DNA of 64,000 nucleotides, from assembly GCA_016702555.1 (NCBI GenBank), contig JADJDV010000004.1, forward strand, positions 276,528 to 340,527, read 5' to 3'. This DNA is from Burkholderiales bacterium. Lineage in GTDB: Bacteria; Pseudomonadota; Gammaproteobacteria; Burkholderiales; Burkholderiaceae_C. Positions 56,286-64,000 of this stretch are shown piece after piece (within the stretch, counting starts at the first letter, position 1; each line of letters begins with the position of its first letter). The notes beneath the pieces are model-generated. The model saw only the letters and a program-made list of their open reading frames with translations. It was not told the DNA's origin and made no database searches. A program made the translations under genes and the position numbers.

Positions 56286-57922
56286 TTAACCCGGATATTT
56301 CACGCCTACCCCCGACGCTCCCCTCAATGGGTTCGCAACGGCGTGGATAGAGTGAGCAAGGCCCCGATGGTGGCCGCAGGCAGGGCTGGAGTCGTGCGCA
56401 GGCGCCATGCGCTCGCACCCCCCCACCCCGACTTGGGTTGCGGGCCATTCTTGTGTCATCACGCCGGCCAGGCGCTGCTTGCCGATCACGGAGAGCGCAA
56501 CTGGCCCATGGCGTGCGCGAAGATCGGCGCACTGGGCCAGTGCGAGGCCAGGTACAGGCGGATGCGCCGCGTGTTGCGCGTGACCACCGCAGCCACCTTC
56601 AGCAGCTTGATGCGCAAGGTATCGGCCTGCGCCGTTGCCAACTCGGTGCCTTGCAAAGCCAGCGCCCGCAGCCGCTCAATCAGCACGTAGCCCAGCGCAG
56701 CCAGCAACATGCGCAACTGGTTGGAGCGCAGTACATGGCAGCTCGTGCGCGTGGCAAACAGCCCGATCTGCGCCTCCCTGATCCGGTTCTCCGCCTCACC
56801 GCGCTGGCAGTACACATCGTCATACAGCACCTGCGGTTCACCCTCCAGGTTGGTCACGATGAAGCGCGGGTTGCCGCCTTGCGCACCCCATTCGAGGCGT
56901 GTGATCACGCGCCGCTCGTGCGCCCAGCTCTTGGCGGCATAGCTGAACTCGTCCACCAGGCGCTGTTTGACCCCGGTGCGCTCGTAATCGTCCTTCATCC
57001 AGAGTTCGGCCAGTTTCACCTGGGCCTGAAGCCGAGCATTGCGCGCAAGCCCGATGATGTAGTGCACTCCAGCGCGCTCGCACCAGTTGATGATGCGCTG
57101 TCGGCAGAACCCCGAATCTGCCCGGAACACGATGCGCACCTGGGGCCATTGTTGGCGCAACCGGCGCACCAACAGCTTCAGAATGGCCGCTGCGTGGCGC
57201 GCCCCATCGATGTTGCTGGGCCGCAGGTAGGCGCACAGCAGTTGCTGGCCGCAGAACACGTACAGAGGAAGATAGCAGTAGCTGTCGTAGTAGCCGTGGA
57301 AGAAGCGAGCCTCCTGCTGACCGTGCAAGGGGTTGTCGGTGGCATCGAAATCGAGCATCAGTTCTGCGGGAGCGCTCTCGAAGCTGGCGATGAATTGATC
57401 GAGCAGCACCTCATGCAGCCGCCAGGCGGTGGCCCGGTCGGCCCACTTCTCCAGTCGGCATAGGGTGGGCGCGCTGGCCACTTCACGATCGACGCCGACT
57501 GCCGTTTGCAAGGCCACGTCCAGGCGCAGCGCGCCATGGTCGTTGAGGTCTTCCCAGCCCAGCGCCAGCCCGTACACGCGCTGGCGCAGCATGTCGCGCA
57601 CGCCGTGCTTGATCAACAGCGGGCTGCGCGGGTCGGCGATGCAGCGCGCTGCCGCATCCATCAATCCCAGCTTGCGGTCCACCTGGGCGAGCAGCATCAC
57701 GCCGCCATCGCTGGTCATGCTGCCGCCGTCGAACCGGCCCTCGATCACGCGCCGGCCCAACTGCCCGAAGTCGATTACGCCAACATCAAGCTCCTTTTGC
57801 GCTGTACAGTTTGGCTTCGGCATTGCCCGCCCTTTCATCAAGATTCGACACCTCGATGTTCGGGCAATTCAAGGGCAATGCCGTCCTCGTTTCTACGGGC
57901 TATGGTGAAATATCCGGGTTAA
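56286..57922 (-). mobile_element. Complete IS1380-family insertion sequence
   Basis: The element is bounded by perfect inverted repeats CCCGGATATTTCAC (56290-56303) and GTGAAATATCCGGG (57905-57918), about 1.63 kb long. TTAA flanks both ends (56286-56289 and 57919-57922), consistent with the TTAA target duplication of this piggyBac-related family. The transposase frame is intact, so the element may be active. Confidence 0.92.
56486..57823 (-). CDS. IS1380 family DDE transposase
   Basis: A 445-residue transposase with DDE-type catalytic candidates in MLDFDATDNPLHGQQE (near residue 165), RADSGFCRQ (near 250) and the YCQRGEAENRIREAQ segment (near 355), the characteristic IS1380 C-terminal glutamate region. 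AGGG precedes the ATG at 57823; in-frame ATGs at 57838 and 57841 are alternatives. The frame is full length and uninterrupted. Confidence 0.93.
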   Translation of the reverse strand: MPKPNCTAQKELDVGVIDFGQLGRRVIEGRFDGGSMTSDGGVMLLAQVDRKLGLMDAAARCIADPRSPLLIKHGVRDMLRQRVYGLALGWEDLNDHGALRLDVALQTAVGVDREVASAPTLCRLEKWADRATAWRLHEVLLDQFIASFESAPAELMLDFDATDNPLHGQQEARFFHGYYDSYCYLPLYVFCGQQLLCAYLRPSNIDGARHAAAILKLLVRRLRQQWPQVRIVFRADSGFCRQRIINWCERAGVHYIIGLARNARLQAQVKLAELWMKDDYERTGVKQRLVDEFSYAAKSWAHERRVITRLEWGAQGGNPRFIVTNLEGEPQVLYDDVYCQRGEAENRIREAQIGLFATRTSCHVLRSNQLRMLLAALGYVLIERLRALALQGTELATAQADTLRIKLLKVAAVVTRNTRRIRLYLASHWPSAPIFAHAMGQLRSP

Positions 57923-57970
57923 TCCGGCGGCCCACTCCGGGCTCGCCGTGCCGCCCGCACCGCCACCGGC

Positions 57971-58552
57971 TCAGCCTCCGCCGCCCTTGGCCTGGGAAGC
58001 CCGCGCGCGCCGGCCGCGCATCCACCCCGCGTAGCCGACCGCCACGGCCAGCAGCAGCACCACCAGGACACCCTCGTAATGCCGCAGCTCGCCCAGCAGC
58101 GCCTGCGCCGCTTCACCGAAGACCCAGCCGATGCCGGTCAGCAGCGCCGCCCAGACCACGGCGCCAAGCGCGTTGAACAGCGCAAAGCGCTGCCAGCGCA
58201 TGCCGCTGGCGCCGATCAGCACCGGGCCGGCGATGCGAAAGCCGTAGACGAAGCGCACCGCCACCACCACCCAGGCGCCATGACGCGCCAGCCAGCGGTC
58301 GACCTGCTCGCGCCGCGCCGCCATGCGCGGCCAGCGCGCCAGCAGCTGCGGCGCATGGCGGCGCCCCAGCAGGAAGCAACCCAGGTCACCGACAAAACCC
58401 GCCGCCGCGGCCACGGCCACCACCGCCGGCCAGGCCAGGTAGCCGCGGTGCGCGGCAAAGCCGGCCAGCAGCAGCACGGTTTCGCCTTCCAGCAGGCAGC
58501 CCAAAGCCACGGCCCAGTAGCCATAGGTGGCGATCAACTCAGGCAGATTCAT
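57971..58552 (-). CDS. DedA family membrane protein
   Basis: A 193-residue DedA/VTT-family protein with about five membrane segments. The conserved motif is seen as VAVRFVYGFRIAGPVLIGASGM (basic FxRFxPxxR-like region, near residues 97-118), and the N-terminal EGETVLLLAGFAA holds the conserved acidic residue. Members are proposed to be lipid scramblases/flippases linked to membrane homeostasis. Its start lies inside the end of mgtA (14-bp overlap), so the two are probably translationally coupled. The IS1380 element ends 49 bp after its stop. Confidence 0.85.
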   Translation of the reverse strand: MNLPELIATYGYWAVALGCLLEGETVLLLAGFAAHRGYLAWPAVVAVAAAAGFVGDLGCFLLGRRHAPQLLARWPRMAARREQVDRWLARHGAWVVVAVRFVYGFRIAGPVLIGASGMRWQRFALFNALGAVVWAALLTGIGWVFGEAAQALLGELRHYEGVLVVLLLAVAVGYAGWMRGRRARASQAKGGGG

Positions 58553-61100
58553 GCCAAGGCCGCCGCCATCGACGTGCCGCCTGCCGCGCCGCCAGCCGCC
58601 GATAAAACCAGCGCTTGACGATTTCCACGAGCACCAGATAGATCACCATCAAGCCCGCCAGCAGGCCGAAGAACTCGGCCGGCAGCGGTGCAAAGCCCAG
58701 CACCGTCGCCAGCGGCGTGAAGGGCAACACCATCGCCACGCCGACGATGCCCAGCGAGGTCAGCAGCAGCGCTGGGTGCGGCCGGCTTTTCAGCGGGTTG
58801 CCGCGCGTGCGGATGATGAAGATCACCAGCACCTGCGTGGCCAGCGACTCGACGAACCAGCCGGTGTGGAACAGCGTTTCGTGCGCGTTGAGCAGCTGCA
58901 GCAGCAGCCAGAAGGTGACAAAGTCGAACAGCGAGCTGATCGGCCCGATGGTCATCATGAAGTTGCGGATGAAGCCCATGTCCCAGCGGCGCGGGTGGGC
59001 CAGGTCTTCCTCGTCCACGTGGTCCAGCGGCAGCGGCAGCTCCGACAGGTCGTACAGAAAGTTGTTCAGCAGAATCTGCAGCGGCAGCATCGGCAGGAAG
59101 GGCAAGAAGAGCGTGGCCGCGGCCATGCTGAACATGTTGCCGAAGTTGGAGCTGGTGGCCATCATGATGTACTTCATCACGTTGCCAAAGGTCCTGCGCC
59201 CCTCGCGGATGCCGTGGTAGAGCACGTTCAGGTCGTTCTCCAGCAGGATCATGGCGGCGGCCTGCTTGGCCACATCCACGGCGCTGTCCACCGAGATGCC
59301 GACATCGGCGGTGTGCAGCGAAGGCGCGTCGTTGATGCCGTCGCCCATGTAGCCGACCACGTGGCCACGCGCCTTCAGCGCCAGCAGCACGCGGTTCTTC
59401 TGCTGCGGGTTGGCGCGGCAGAACAGGTTGACCTCATCGACGCGGGCGCGCAGCGCGTCGTCGTTCATGGCGGCGATCTCGGGGCCGGTGAGCACGCCGG
59501 TGACGGGGATGCCCAGCTCGACGCACACATGGCGCGTCACCAGTTCGTTGTCGCCGGTGACGATCTTCACCGCCACGCCGCTCGCCGTCAGCGCATCCAG
59601 CGCCGCCTTGGCGCTGGCCTTGGGCGGGTCGAGAAAGGCGGCAAAGCCGGCGAACACCAGCTCCGACTCATCGCCCACCACGGCATCGACCAGCGTGTCG
59701 GGCTCGTTCTTGTAGGCCACGGCCAGCACGCGAAAGCCATCGTTGCCCAATTGGTCGAACTGCGCCTGGATGTGCGCCTGCACCGCGTTATCCAGTGTTT
59801 TCGGGCTCTGGCGCCCGTCTGGCAAGCGCGGGCAGCTGTCGTCTTCATAGTGCGTGCAGACGCGCAGCACGTCTTCGGGTGCGCCCTTCACCACCAGCAG
59901 GCGCTCGGCATCACGCGCCACCAGCACCGACACGCGCCGCCGCTCGAAGTCGAACGGCACCTCGTCGATCTTGGTCCAACCGCTCACGTCGATGTGCTCA
60001 TGCGCCAGGATGGCGTCGTCCATCGGGCTCTTCAGGCCGCTTTCAAAAAAGCTGTTCAGGTAGGCCAGCGTCAGCACGCGCGGGCTGTCCTGGCCCTGGG
60101 CATCGACGTGCTTTTCCAGCCGGATGCGGGCCTCGGTCAGCGTGCCGGTCTTGTCGGTGCACAGCACATCCATGGCGCCCATGTCCTGGATCGCCGTCAG
60201 GCGCTTGACGATCACCTTGGCCTGGGCCATGCGCAGCGCCCCGCGCGCCAGCGTGACCGACACCACCATCGGCAGCAACTCGGGCGTCAGGCCCACGGCC
60301 AGCGCCACGGCGAACAGAAACGACTCCAGCAGCGGCCGATGAAAGGCCACGTTGACCAGCAGCGTGAACAGCACCAGCAGCATCGTCAGGCGCACGATCA
60401 GCAGGCCGAACTGGCGCGTGCCGATCTCGAACGCCGTCGGCGGCGGCGGCTTCTCCAGGCTGGTGGCAATCTGGCCGATGGCGGTGCGCTTGGCGGTGCG
60501 CATCACCAGCGCGCGCGCCGAGCCGCTGACGACCGAGCTGCCCATGAAGATGGCGCTGTCGACGTCGGTGTTCCAGTCGGCGTCGGCCACCGGCGCACCG
60601 GCGTGGCGCTCGACCGGGTAGGGCTCGCCGGTCAGTAGCGCCTGGTTGACGAAGAAGTCCTTGGCGGCCAGCACCTGCGCATCGGCCGGGATCAGATCGC
60701 CCGCCGACAGCAGCACCACGTCGCCCGGCACCAGTTCGGCCGCGGGGCGCTCCTGCGGCTGGCCGTCGCGCAGCACCTGCACCTTCAGCGCCACTTGCGA
60801 CGCCAGCTTCTCGGCCGCCTGGCCGGCGCGGTGCTCCTGCACGAAGTCCAGGATGACGGAGAGCAGCACCATCGCCACGATCACGCTGGCGCTCGTCGCA
60901 TCGCCCGTGGCGGCCGAGATGGCGCTGGCCACCAGCAGCACCAGCACCAGCGGGTTGCGAAAGCGCGAGAGGAATTGCAGCACCACGCTTTGCCGGTGCG
61001 GGCGCAGCTGGTTGGGGCCGAACTGCGCCAGGCGTGCAGCGGCATCCAAGCTGGTCAGGCCGGCGCCTGCGGTGGACGGCTCGGCATGGTCTGAAGTCAT
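58539..61100 (-). CDS. mgtA: Magnesium-translocating P-type ATPase (MgtA/MgtB family)
   Basis: An 853-residue P-type ATPase with ten membrane segments. The phosphorylation motif DKTGTLTEAR has its Asp near residue 318, TGEPYPVERH lies near 150 in the actuator domain, and GDGINDAPSLH near 585 in the hinge. It resembles MgtA/MgtB, which import Mg2+ across the inner membrane. The regulatory leader expected in enterobacterial mgtA genes is not apparent in the 124-bp gap before the next, divergent gene. The dedA gene overlaps its stop. Confidence 0.9.
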   Translation of the reverse strand: MTSDHAEPSTAGAGLTSLDAAARLAQFGPNQLRPHRQSVVLQFLSRFRNPLVLVLLVASAISAATGDATSASVIVAMVLLSVILDFVQEHRAGQAAEKLASQVALKVQVLRDGQPQERPAAELVPGDVVLLSAGDLIPADAQVLAAKDFFVNQALLTGEPYPVERHAGAPVADADWNTDVDSAIFMGSSVVSGSARALVMRTAKRTAIGQIATSLEKPPPPTAFEIGTRQFGLLIVRLTMLLVLFTLLVNVAFHRPLLESFLFAVALAVGLTPELLPMVVSVTLARGALRMAQAKVIVKRLTAIQDMGAMDVLCTDKTGTLTEARIRLEKHVDAQGQDSPRVLTLAYLNSFFESGLKSPMDDAILAHEHIDVSGWTKIDEVPFDFERRRVSVLVARDAERLLVVKGAPEDVLRVCTHYEDDSCPRLPDGRQSPKTLDNAVQAHIQAQFDQLGNDGFRVLAVAYKNEPDTLVDAVVGDESELVFAGFAAFLDPPKASAKAALDALTASGVAVKIVTGDNELVTRHVCVELGIPVTGVLTGPEIAAMNDDALRARVDEVNLFCRANPQQKNRVLLALKARGHVVGYMGDGINDAPSLHTADVGISVDSAVDVAKQAAAMILLENDLNVLYHGIREGRRTFGNVMKYIMMATSSNFGNMFSMAAATLFLPFLPMLPLQILLNNFLYDLSELPLPLDHVDEEDLAHPRRWDMGFIRNFMMTIGPISSLFDFVTFWLLLQLLNAHETLFHTGWFVESLATQVLVIFIIRTRGNPLKSRPHPALLLTSLGIVGVAMVLPFTPLATVLGFAPLPAEFFGLLAGLMVIYLVLVEIVKRWFYRRLAARQAARRWRRPWHESA

Positions 61101-61224
61101 GGACGGGTCCAGAAGGAAAACAGCCGTAGGCCGGCCATCAGGAACGTGCCGGACGATGGGCCCCGATTCTTAGCCGAAACTGAAGCGCCACGGCAATCGC
61201 CGCCCCAACCCTCACAATTCGGGC

Positions 61225-61902
61225 ATGCGCATTCTGCTGGCGGAAGACGACGTGATGATCGGCGAGGTCGTGCTCGACACGCTGCGCGCCGAAGGCTATG
61301 CGGTCGACTGGGTGAAGGACGGCGCCATGGCCGAGACCGCGCTGGCCACCGCCGACTACGACCTGCTGCTGCTCGACCTTGGCCTGCCGCGCAAGCAAGG
61401 GCTGGAGGTGTTGCGCGGCCTGCGCGCGCGCAAGCAGCGCCTGCCGGTGCTGATCGCCACCGCGCGCGATGCCGTGGCCGAGCGCATCGCCGGCCTCGAC
61501 GCCGGCGCCGACGACTACCTGGTCAAGCCCTACGACCTGGACGAGTTGCTGGCGCGCGTGCGCGCCCTGCTGCGCCGCGCCGCCGGGCGCGCCGAGCCGG
61601 TCTACGAATGGGGCCAGGTGCGCATCACGCCCGCCACGCGCGAAGTCACGCTGGCGGGCCAGCCGGTGCCGCTGTCGGCGCGCGAATGGGCGGTGCTGGA
61701 GCCGCTGCTGGCGCGGCCCGGCCGCGTGCTGTCGCGTGCCCAGCTGGAGGAAAAACTCTACGCCTGGCGCGACGACGTCAACAGCAACGCGGTCGAGGTC
61801 TACATCCACGGTGTGCGCAAGAAGCTCGGCGCCGGGCTGATCCAGAACCAGCGCGGGCTTGGTTACCTGGTGCCGGTGCAGGAGCCGGGTGATGTCTGCT
61901 GA
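61225..61902 (+). CDS. OmpR-family response regulator (QseB/PmrA-like)
   Basis: A 225-residue two-component response regulator. The receiver domain has the acidic pair E7/D8/D9, phosphoacceptor D51 (LLLLDLGLP) and the lysine in VKPYD near 101. A winged-helix DNA-binding domain follows from about residue 128. It belongs to the QseB/PmrA/TctD-like group. The histidine kinase start overlaps its end by 11 bp. The role of the system is unknown; the adjacent DegP-type protease suggests envelope stress. Confidence 0.93.
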   Translation: MRILLAEDDVMIGEVVLDTLRAEGYAVDWVKDGAMAETALATADYDLLLLDLGLPRKQGLEVLRGLRARKQRLPVLIATARDAVAERIAGLDAGADDYLVKPYDLDELLARVRALLRRAAGRAEPVYEWGQVRITPATREVTLAGQPVPLSAREWAVLEPLLARPGRVLSRAQLEEKLYAWRDDVNSNAVEVYIHGVRKKLGAGLIQNQRGLGYLVPVQEPGDVC

Positions 61903-63277
61903 CGCCGACGCGTCCGGGCGGCCGCCGCCCGCGCCTTCGCTGCGCGCGCGGCTGACGAGATTGATTCTGCTGGCGGTGCTGGCGGTGGCGGCTGTGCAGT
62001 CGGTGATCGTCTACCGCACCGCGCGCGCCGAGACCGAGGCGGTGTTCGACGCCCAGATGGAACGCATCGCGCTCTCGCTCACCGGCGGCATCGCGGCGGC
62101 GGTGCTGGGGCACGACCCGCTGGCCGACGACGCGCGGGCGCGCGACTTCATCATCCAGATCTGGCGCGCCGACGGCAGCATGCTGTACCGCTCGCCCTCG
62201 TCCGACCTGCTGCCGCCGCAGGCGGTGCTGGGCTTCAGCGAGTTGCGCGCCAGCGGCGCCCACTACCGCGTGTACGCGCTGCAGACGCCGCTGCAGGTGA
62301 TCCAGGTGGCGCAGGCCACCGCCTCGCGACGCGAGATGGCCAGGCAGCTCGCCTGGCGCGCCATGCTGCCGGTGCTGCTGCTGGCGCCGGCGCTGATGCT
62401 GATCGTCTGGTGGGTGATCGGGCGCGCCATGGCGCCGGTCGAGCGCGTGCGTCAGCAGGTGGCGCAGCGCCGCCCCGACGATCTGAGCCTGCTGCCCGAT
62501 GGCGGACTGCCGGCCGAGCTGCAGCCACTGGTGGCCGAGATGAACGGCCTGCTGGCGCGCCTGACCGCGGCCTGGACCGCCTCGCAGCATTTCACCGCCG
62601 ACGCCGCGCACGAGCTGCGCTCGCCACTGGCGGCGCTGCGCCTGCAGGTGCAGTCGCTGCAGCGCGCGCCCGACGCACCGGCGCGCCAGCTCGCCACGCA
62701 ACGCCTGCTGGCGGGCATCGACCGCGCCACGCGCCTGATCGAGCAGCTGCTGGTGCTGGCGCGGCTGGAGCGCGACGACGCCGGCGCGCTCGCGCCCACC
62801 GGCCTGAACCTGGCCCGGCTGGCGCGCGCGGCGATCGAGGAACAGCAGCCGCAGGCGCAGGCATCGGGCATCGAGCTGATGGCCGCGCTCCCGGCCGACA
62901 CGCCGGACGACCTGCACATCTCGGGCCACGCCGATGCCATGGCGATCCTGCTGCGCAACCTGATCGACAACGCTGTGCGCGCCAGCCCCGCCGGCGGCCG
63001 GGTGCGCGTGCGGGTCGAGCGGGCGACGGATCACGGCGACCGCGCCCGCGCACCCGTGTGGCTGCAGGTGGAAGACTCCGGCCCCGGCATCCCGCCCGAG
63101 GAGCGGCAGCGCGTGCTCGACCGCTTTTACCGCGCCCGCGGCGCGCCCGGCCATGGCAGCGGCCTGGGCCTGGCCATCGTGCACGCCATCGCGCAGCGGC
63201 ACGGCGCGCGCCTGTCGCTCGACACCTCGCCCGAACTCGGCGGCCTGCGCGTGAACCTGGAATTTCCGCCGGTTTAA
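61892..63277 (+). CDS. Sensor histidine kinase
   Basis: A 461-residue membrane sensor with two transmembrane helices (residues 21-41 and 157-177) around a 115-residue periplasmic sensor region, then a HAMP-like linker. H240 in the DAAHELRSP box is the phosphorylation site, and N (LIDNAVRAS), G1 (DSGPGIPP) and G2 (GSGLGLAI) boxes are present. It pairs with the overlapping response regulator. It is similar in layout to QseC/TctE kinases; the signal cannot be predicted. Confidence 0.93.
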   Translation: MSADADASGRPPPAPSLRARLTRLILLAVLAVAAVQSVIVYRTARAETEAVFDAQMERIALSLTGGIAAAVLGHDPLADDARARDFIIQIWRADGSMLYRSPSSDLLPPQAVLGFSELRASGAHYRVYALQTPLQVIQVAQATASRREMARQLAWRAMLPVLLLAPALMLIVWWVIGRAMAPVERVRQQVAQRRPDDLSLLPDGGLPAELQPLVAEMNGLLARLTAAWTASQHFTADAAHELRSPLAALRLQVQSLQRAPDAPARQLATQRLLAGIDRATRLIEQLLVLARLERDDAGALAPTGLNLARLARAAIEEQQPQAQASGIELMAALPADTPDDLHISGHADAMAILLRNLIDNAVRASPAGGRVRVRVERATDHGDRARAPVWLQVEDSGPGIPPEERQRVLDRFYRARGAPGHGSGLGLAIVHAIAQRHGARLSLDTSPELGGLRVNLEFPPV

Positions 63278-63351
63278 GTGACCTCTAAGTGTTCGCTGCC
63301 ACATTCCTTGGCATTCGTCCCGTGGAGGACGCAAGGACTGAAGGAGCACAG

Positions 63352-64000
63352 ATGAACACCATCGAACTGAAATCGAAGAAGCTGGTCGCGGCCCTGCTGG
63401 CGGCCGGCATCCTGGGTGGCGTGGGCGCCACCGCCATCCACCACGCCGGCACACACGCGCTCGCCCAGACACCCGTGGTGAGCGCGACCGTCGCCACGGC
63501 GCCGGGTGCGGCGACGCAGGCCGTGCCGACACTGCCGAGCTTTGCCGAGATCACCGCGCGCAACGGCGCCGCCGTGGTCAACATCAGCACCAGCGGCATG
63601 CGGCAGGCGTCCGACGAGGGCGATGACGCCGCCGCGGCACCGGGGCTGGACGGCCCCTACGGCGAGTTCCTGCGCCGTTTCGGCCTGCCGCCCGGCATGT
63701 TCCAGCCCGCGCCCGGGCAAGAACAGGGCCCGCAGCCGGTGCGCGGCCAGGGCTCGGGCTTCATCGTCAGCCCGGACGGCCTGATCCTGACCAACGCGCA
63801 CGTGGTGCGCGGCGCCAAGACCGTGACCGTGAAGCTGACCGACCGGCGCGAGTTCGCCGCCAAGGTGCTGGGCGCCGATGCCAAGACCGACATCGCGGTG
63901 CTGAAGATTGACGCGCACAAGCTGCCCACGGTGGCTCTGGGCAGCAGCAAGAACCTGCAGGTGGGCGAATGGGTGCTGGCCATCGGCTCGCCCTTCGGCT
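63352..64000 (+). CDS. DegP/HtrA-type periplasmic serine protease, N-terminal part
   Basis: The first 216 residues are present before the window edge. A signal peptide or signal anchor covers residues 10-38. The trypsin-like domain begins near 65. The catalytic His is in LTNAHVV (about residue 150) and the Asp in AKTDIAVLKI (about 180); the serine motif lies beyond position 64000. The loop rich in Gly/Pro/Gln before the protease core is the LA-like insertion typical of MucD/DegP. GGAG precedes the ATG. The placement after the two-component genes suggests control by them. Confidence 0.9.
   Translation, partial: MNTIELKSKKLVAALLAAGILGGVGATAIHHAGTHALAQTPVVSATVATAPGAATQAVPTLPSFAEITARNGAAVVNISTSGMRQASDEGDDAAAAPGLDGPYGEFLRRFGLPPGMFQPAPGQEQGPQPVRGQGSGFIVSPDGLILTNAHVVRGAKTVTVKLTDRREFAAKVLGADAKTDIAVLKIDAHKLPTVALGSSKNLQVGEWVLAIGSPFG

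Overview
The window is about 64 kb of high-GC DNA. It looks like a chromosomal segment of a facultatively anaerobic, denitrification-type betaproteobacterium of the order Burkholderiales, probably Comamonadaceae-like. This rests on the Lys/Ala-rich N-terminus of RpoD, the dnaG-rpoD pair, a Thauera-type class I benzoyl-CoA pathway and NO-responsive genes. The genus cannot be fixed from the sequence alone. I saw no rRNA, tRNA or CRISPR array.

Region 1 (1-12.4 kb) is an anaerobic aromatic-degradation locus. A minus-strand operon had-oah-dch-bcrC-bcrB-bcrA runs off the left edge and encodes ATP-dependent benzoyl-CoA reductase and the three enzymes that process the dienoyl-CoA. Divergent from it are korA-korB (2-oxoglutarate:ferredoxin oxidoreductase, which supplies reduced ferredoxin), a ferritin-like protein and a Rid protein. 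A GNAT acetyltransferase and a cysteine-free Rrf2 regulator follow, then a minus-strand sufT and hexapeptide (PaaY/gamma-carbonic-anhydrase) pair. Three near-identical 15-bp palindromes (CGGTACNANNNTACC) lie in three intergenic regions of this locus and suggest one local regulon. An Fnr-type box precedes korA.

Region 2 (12.4-36 kb) begins with a decayed IS21-type remnant and then carries mostly housekeeping genes: an acyl-CoA ligase, dnaG, rpoD, a Bcr/CflA exporter, a guanidinium exporter behind a guanidine-II (mini-ykkC) riboswitch, a fused indolepyruvate:ferredoxin oxidoreductase with a divergent Lrp regulator, a Sua5/YciO/YrdC protein, a site-2 protease flanked by two MITE-like repeats, trpS, aroC, a CBS protein, metY, an alpha/beta hydrolase, a YihY/BrkB protein, DUF2069 and a GlcD-type FAD oxidase.

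Region 3 (35.8-42.4 kb) is a nitric-oxide/microaerobic module: an NsrR-like Rrf2 regulator divergent from nnrS, DUF2249, and a compact cbb3-like terminal oxidase. The oxidase genes are CcoN with a CcoS-like N-terminal extension, CcoO, a monoheme cytochrome in place of diheme CcoP, an SCO copper chaperone and a membrane protein. An Fnr-type box and palindromes lie between nsrR and nnrS.

Region 4 (42.4-64 kb) contains a DEAD-box helicase, a large DUF6351 lipoprotein, a MarR-controlled FAD hydroxylase/small protein/fumarylacetoacetase operon (homogentisate branch), a Pls/PosA-type NRPS with its own phosphopantetheinyl transferase, a DUF3761 protein, a complete IS1380-family element with TTAA target duplication, a DedA/MgtA pair, and a two-component system followed by a DegP-type protease cut by the right edge.
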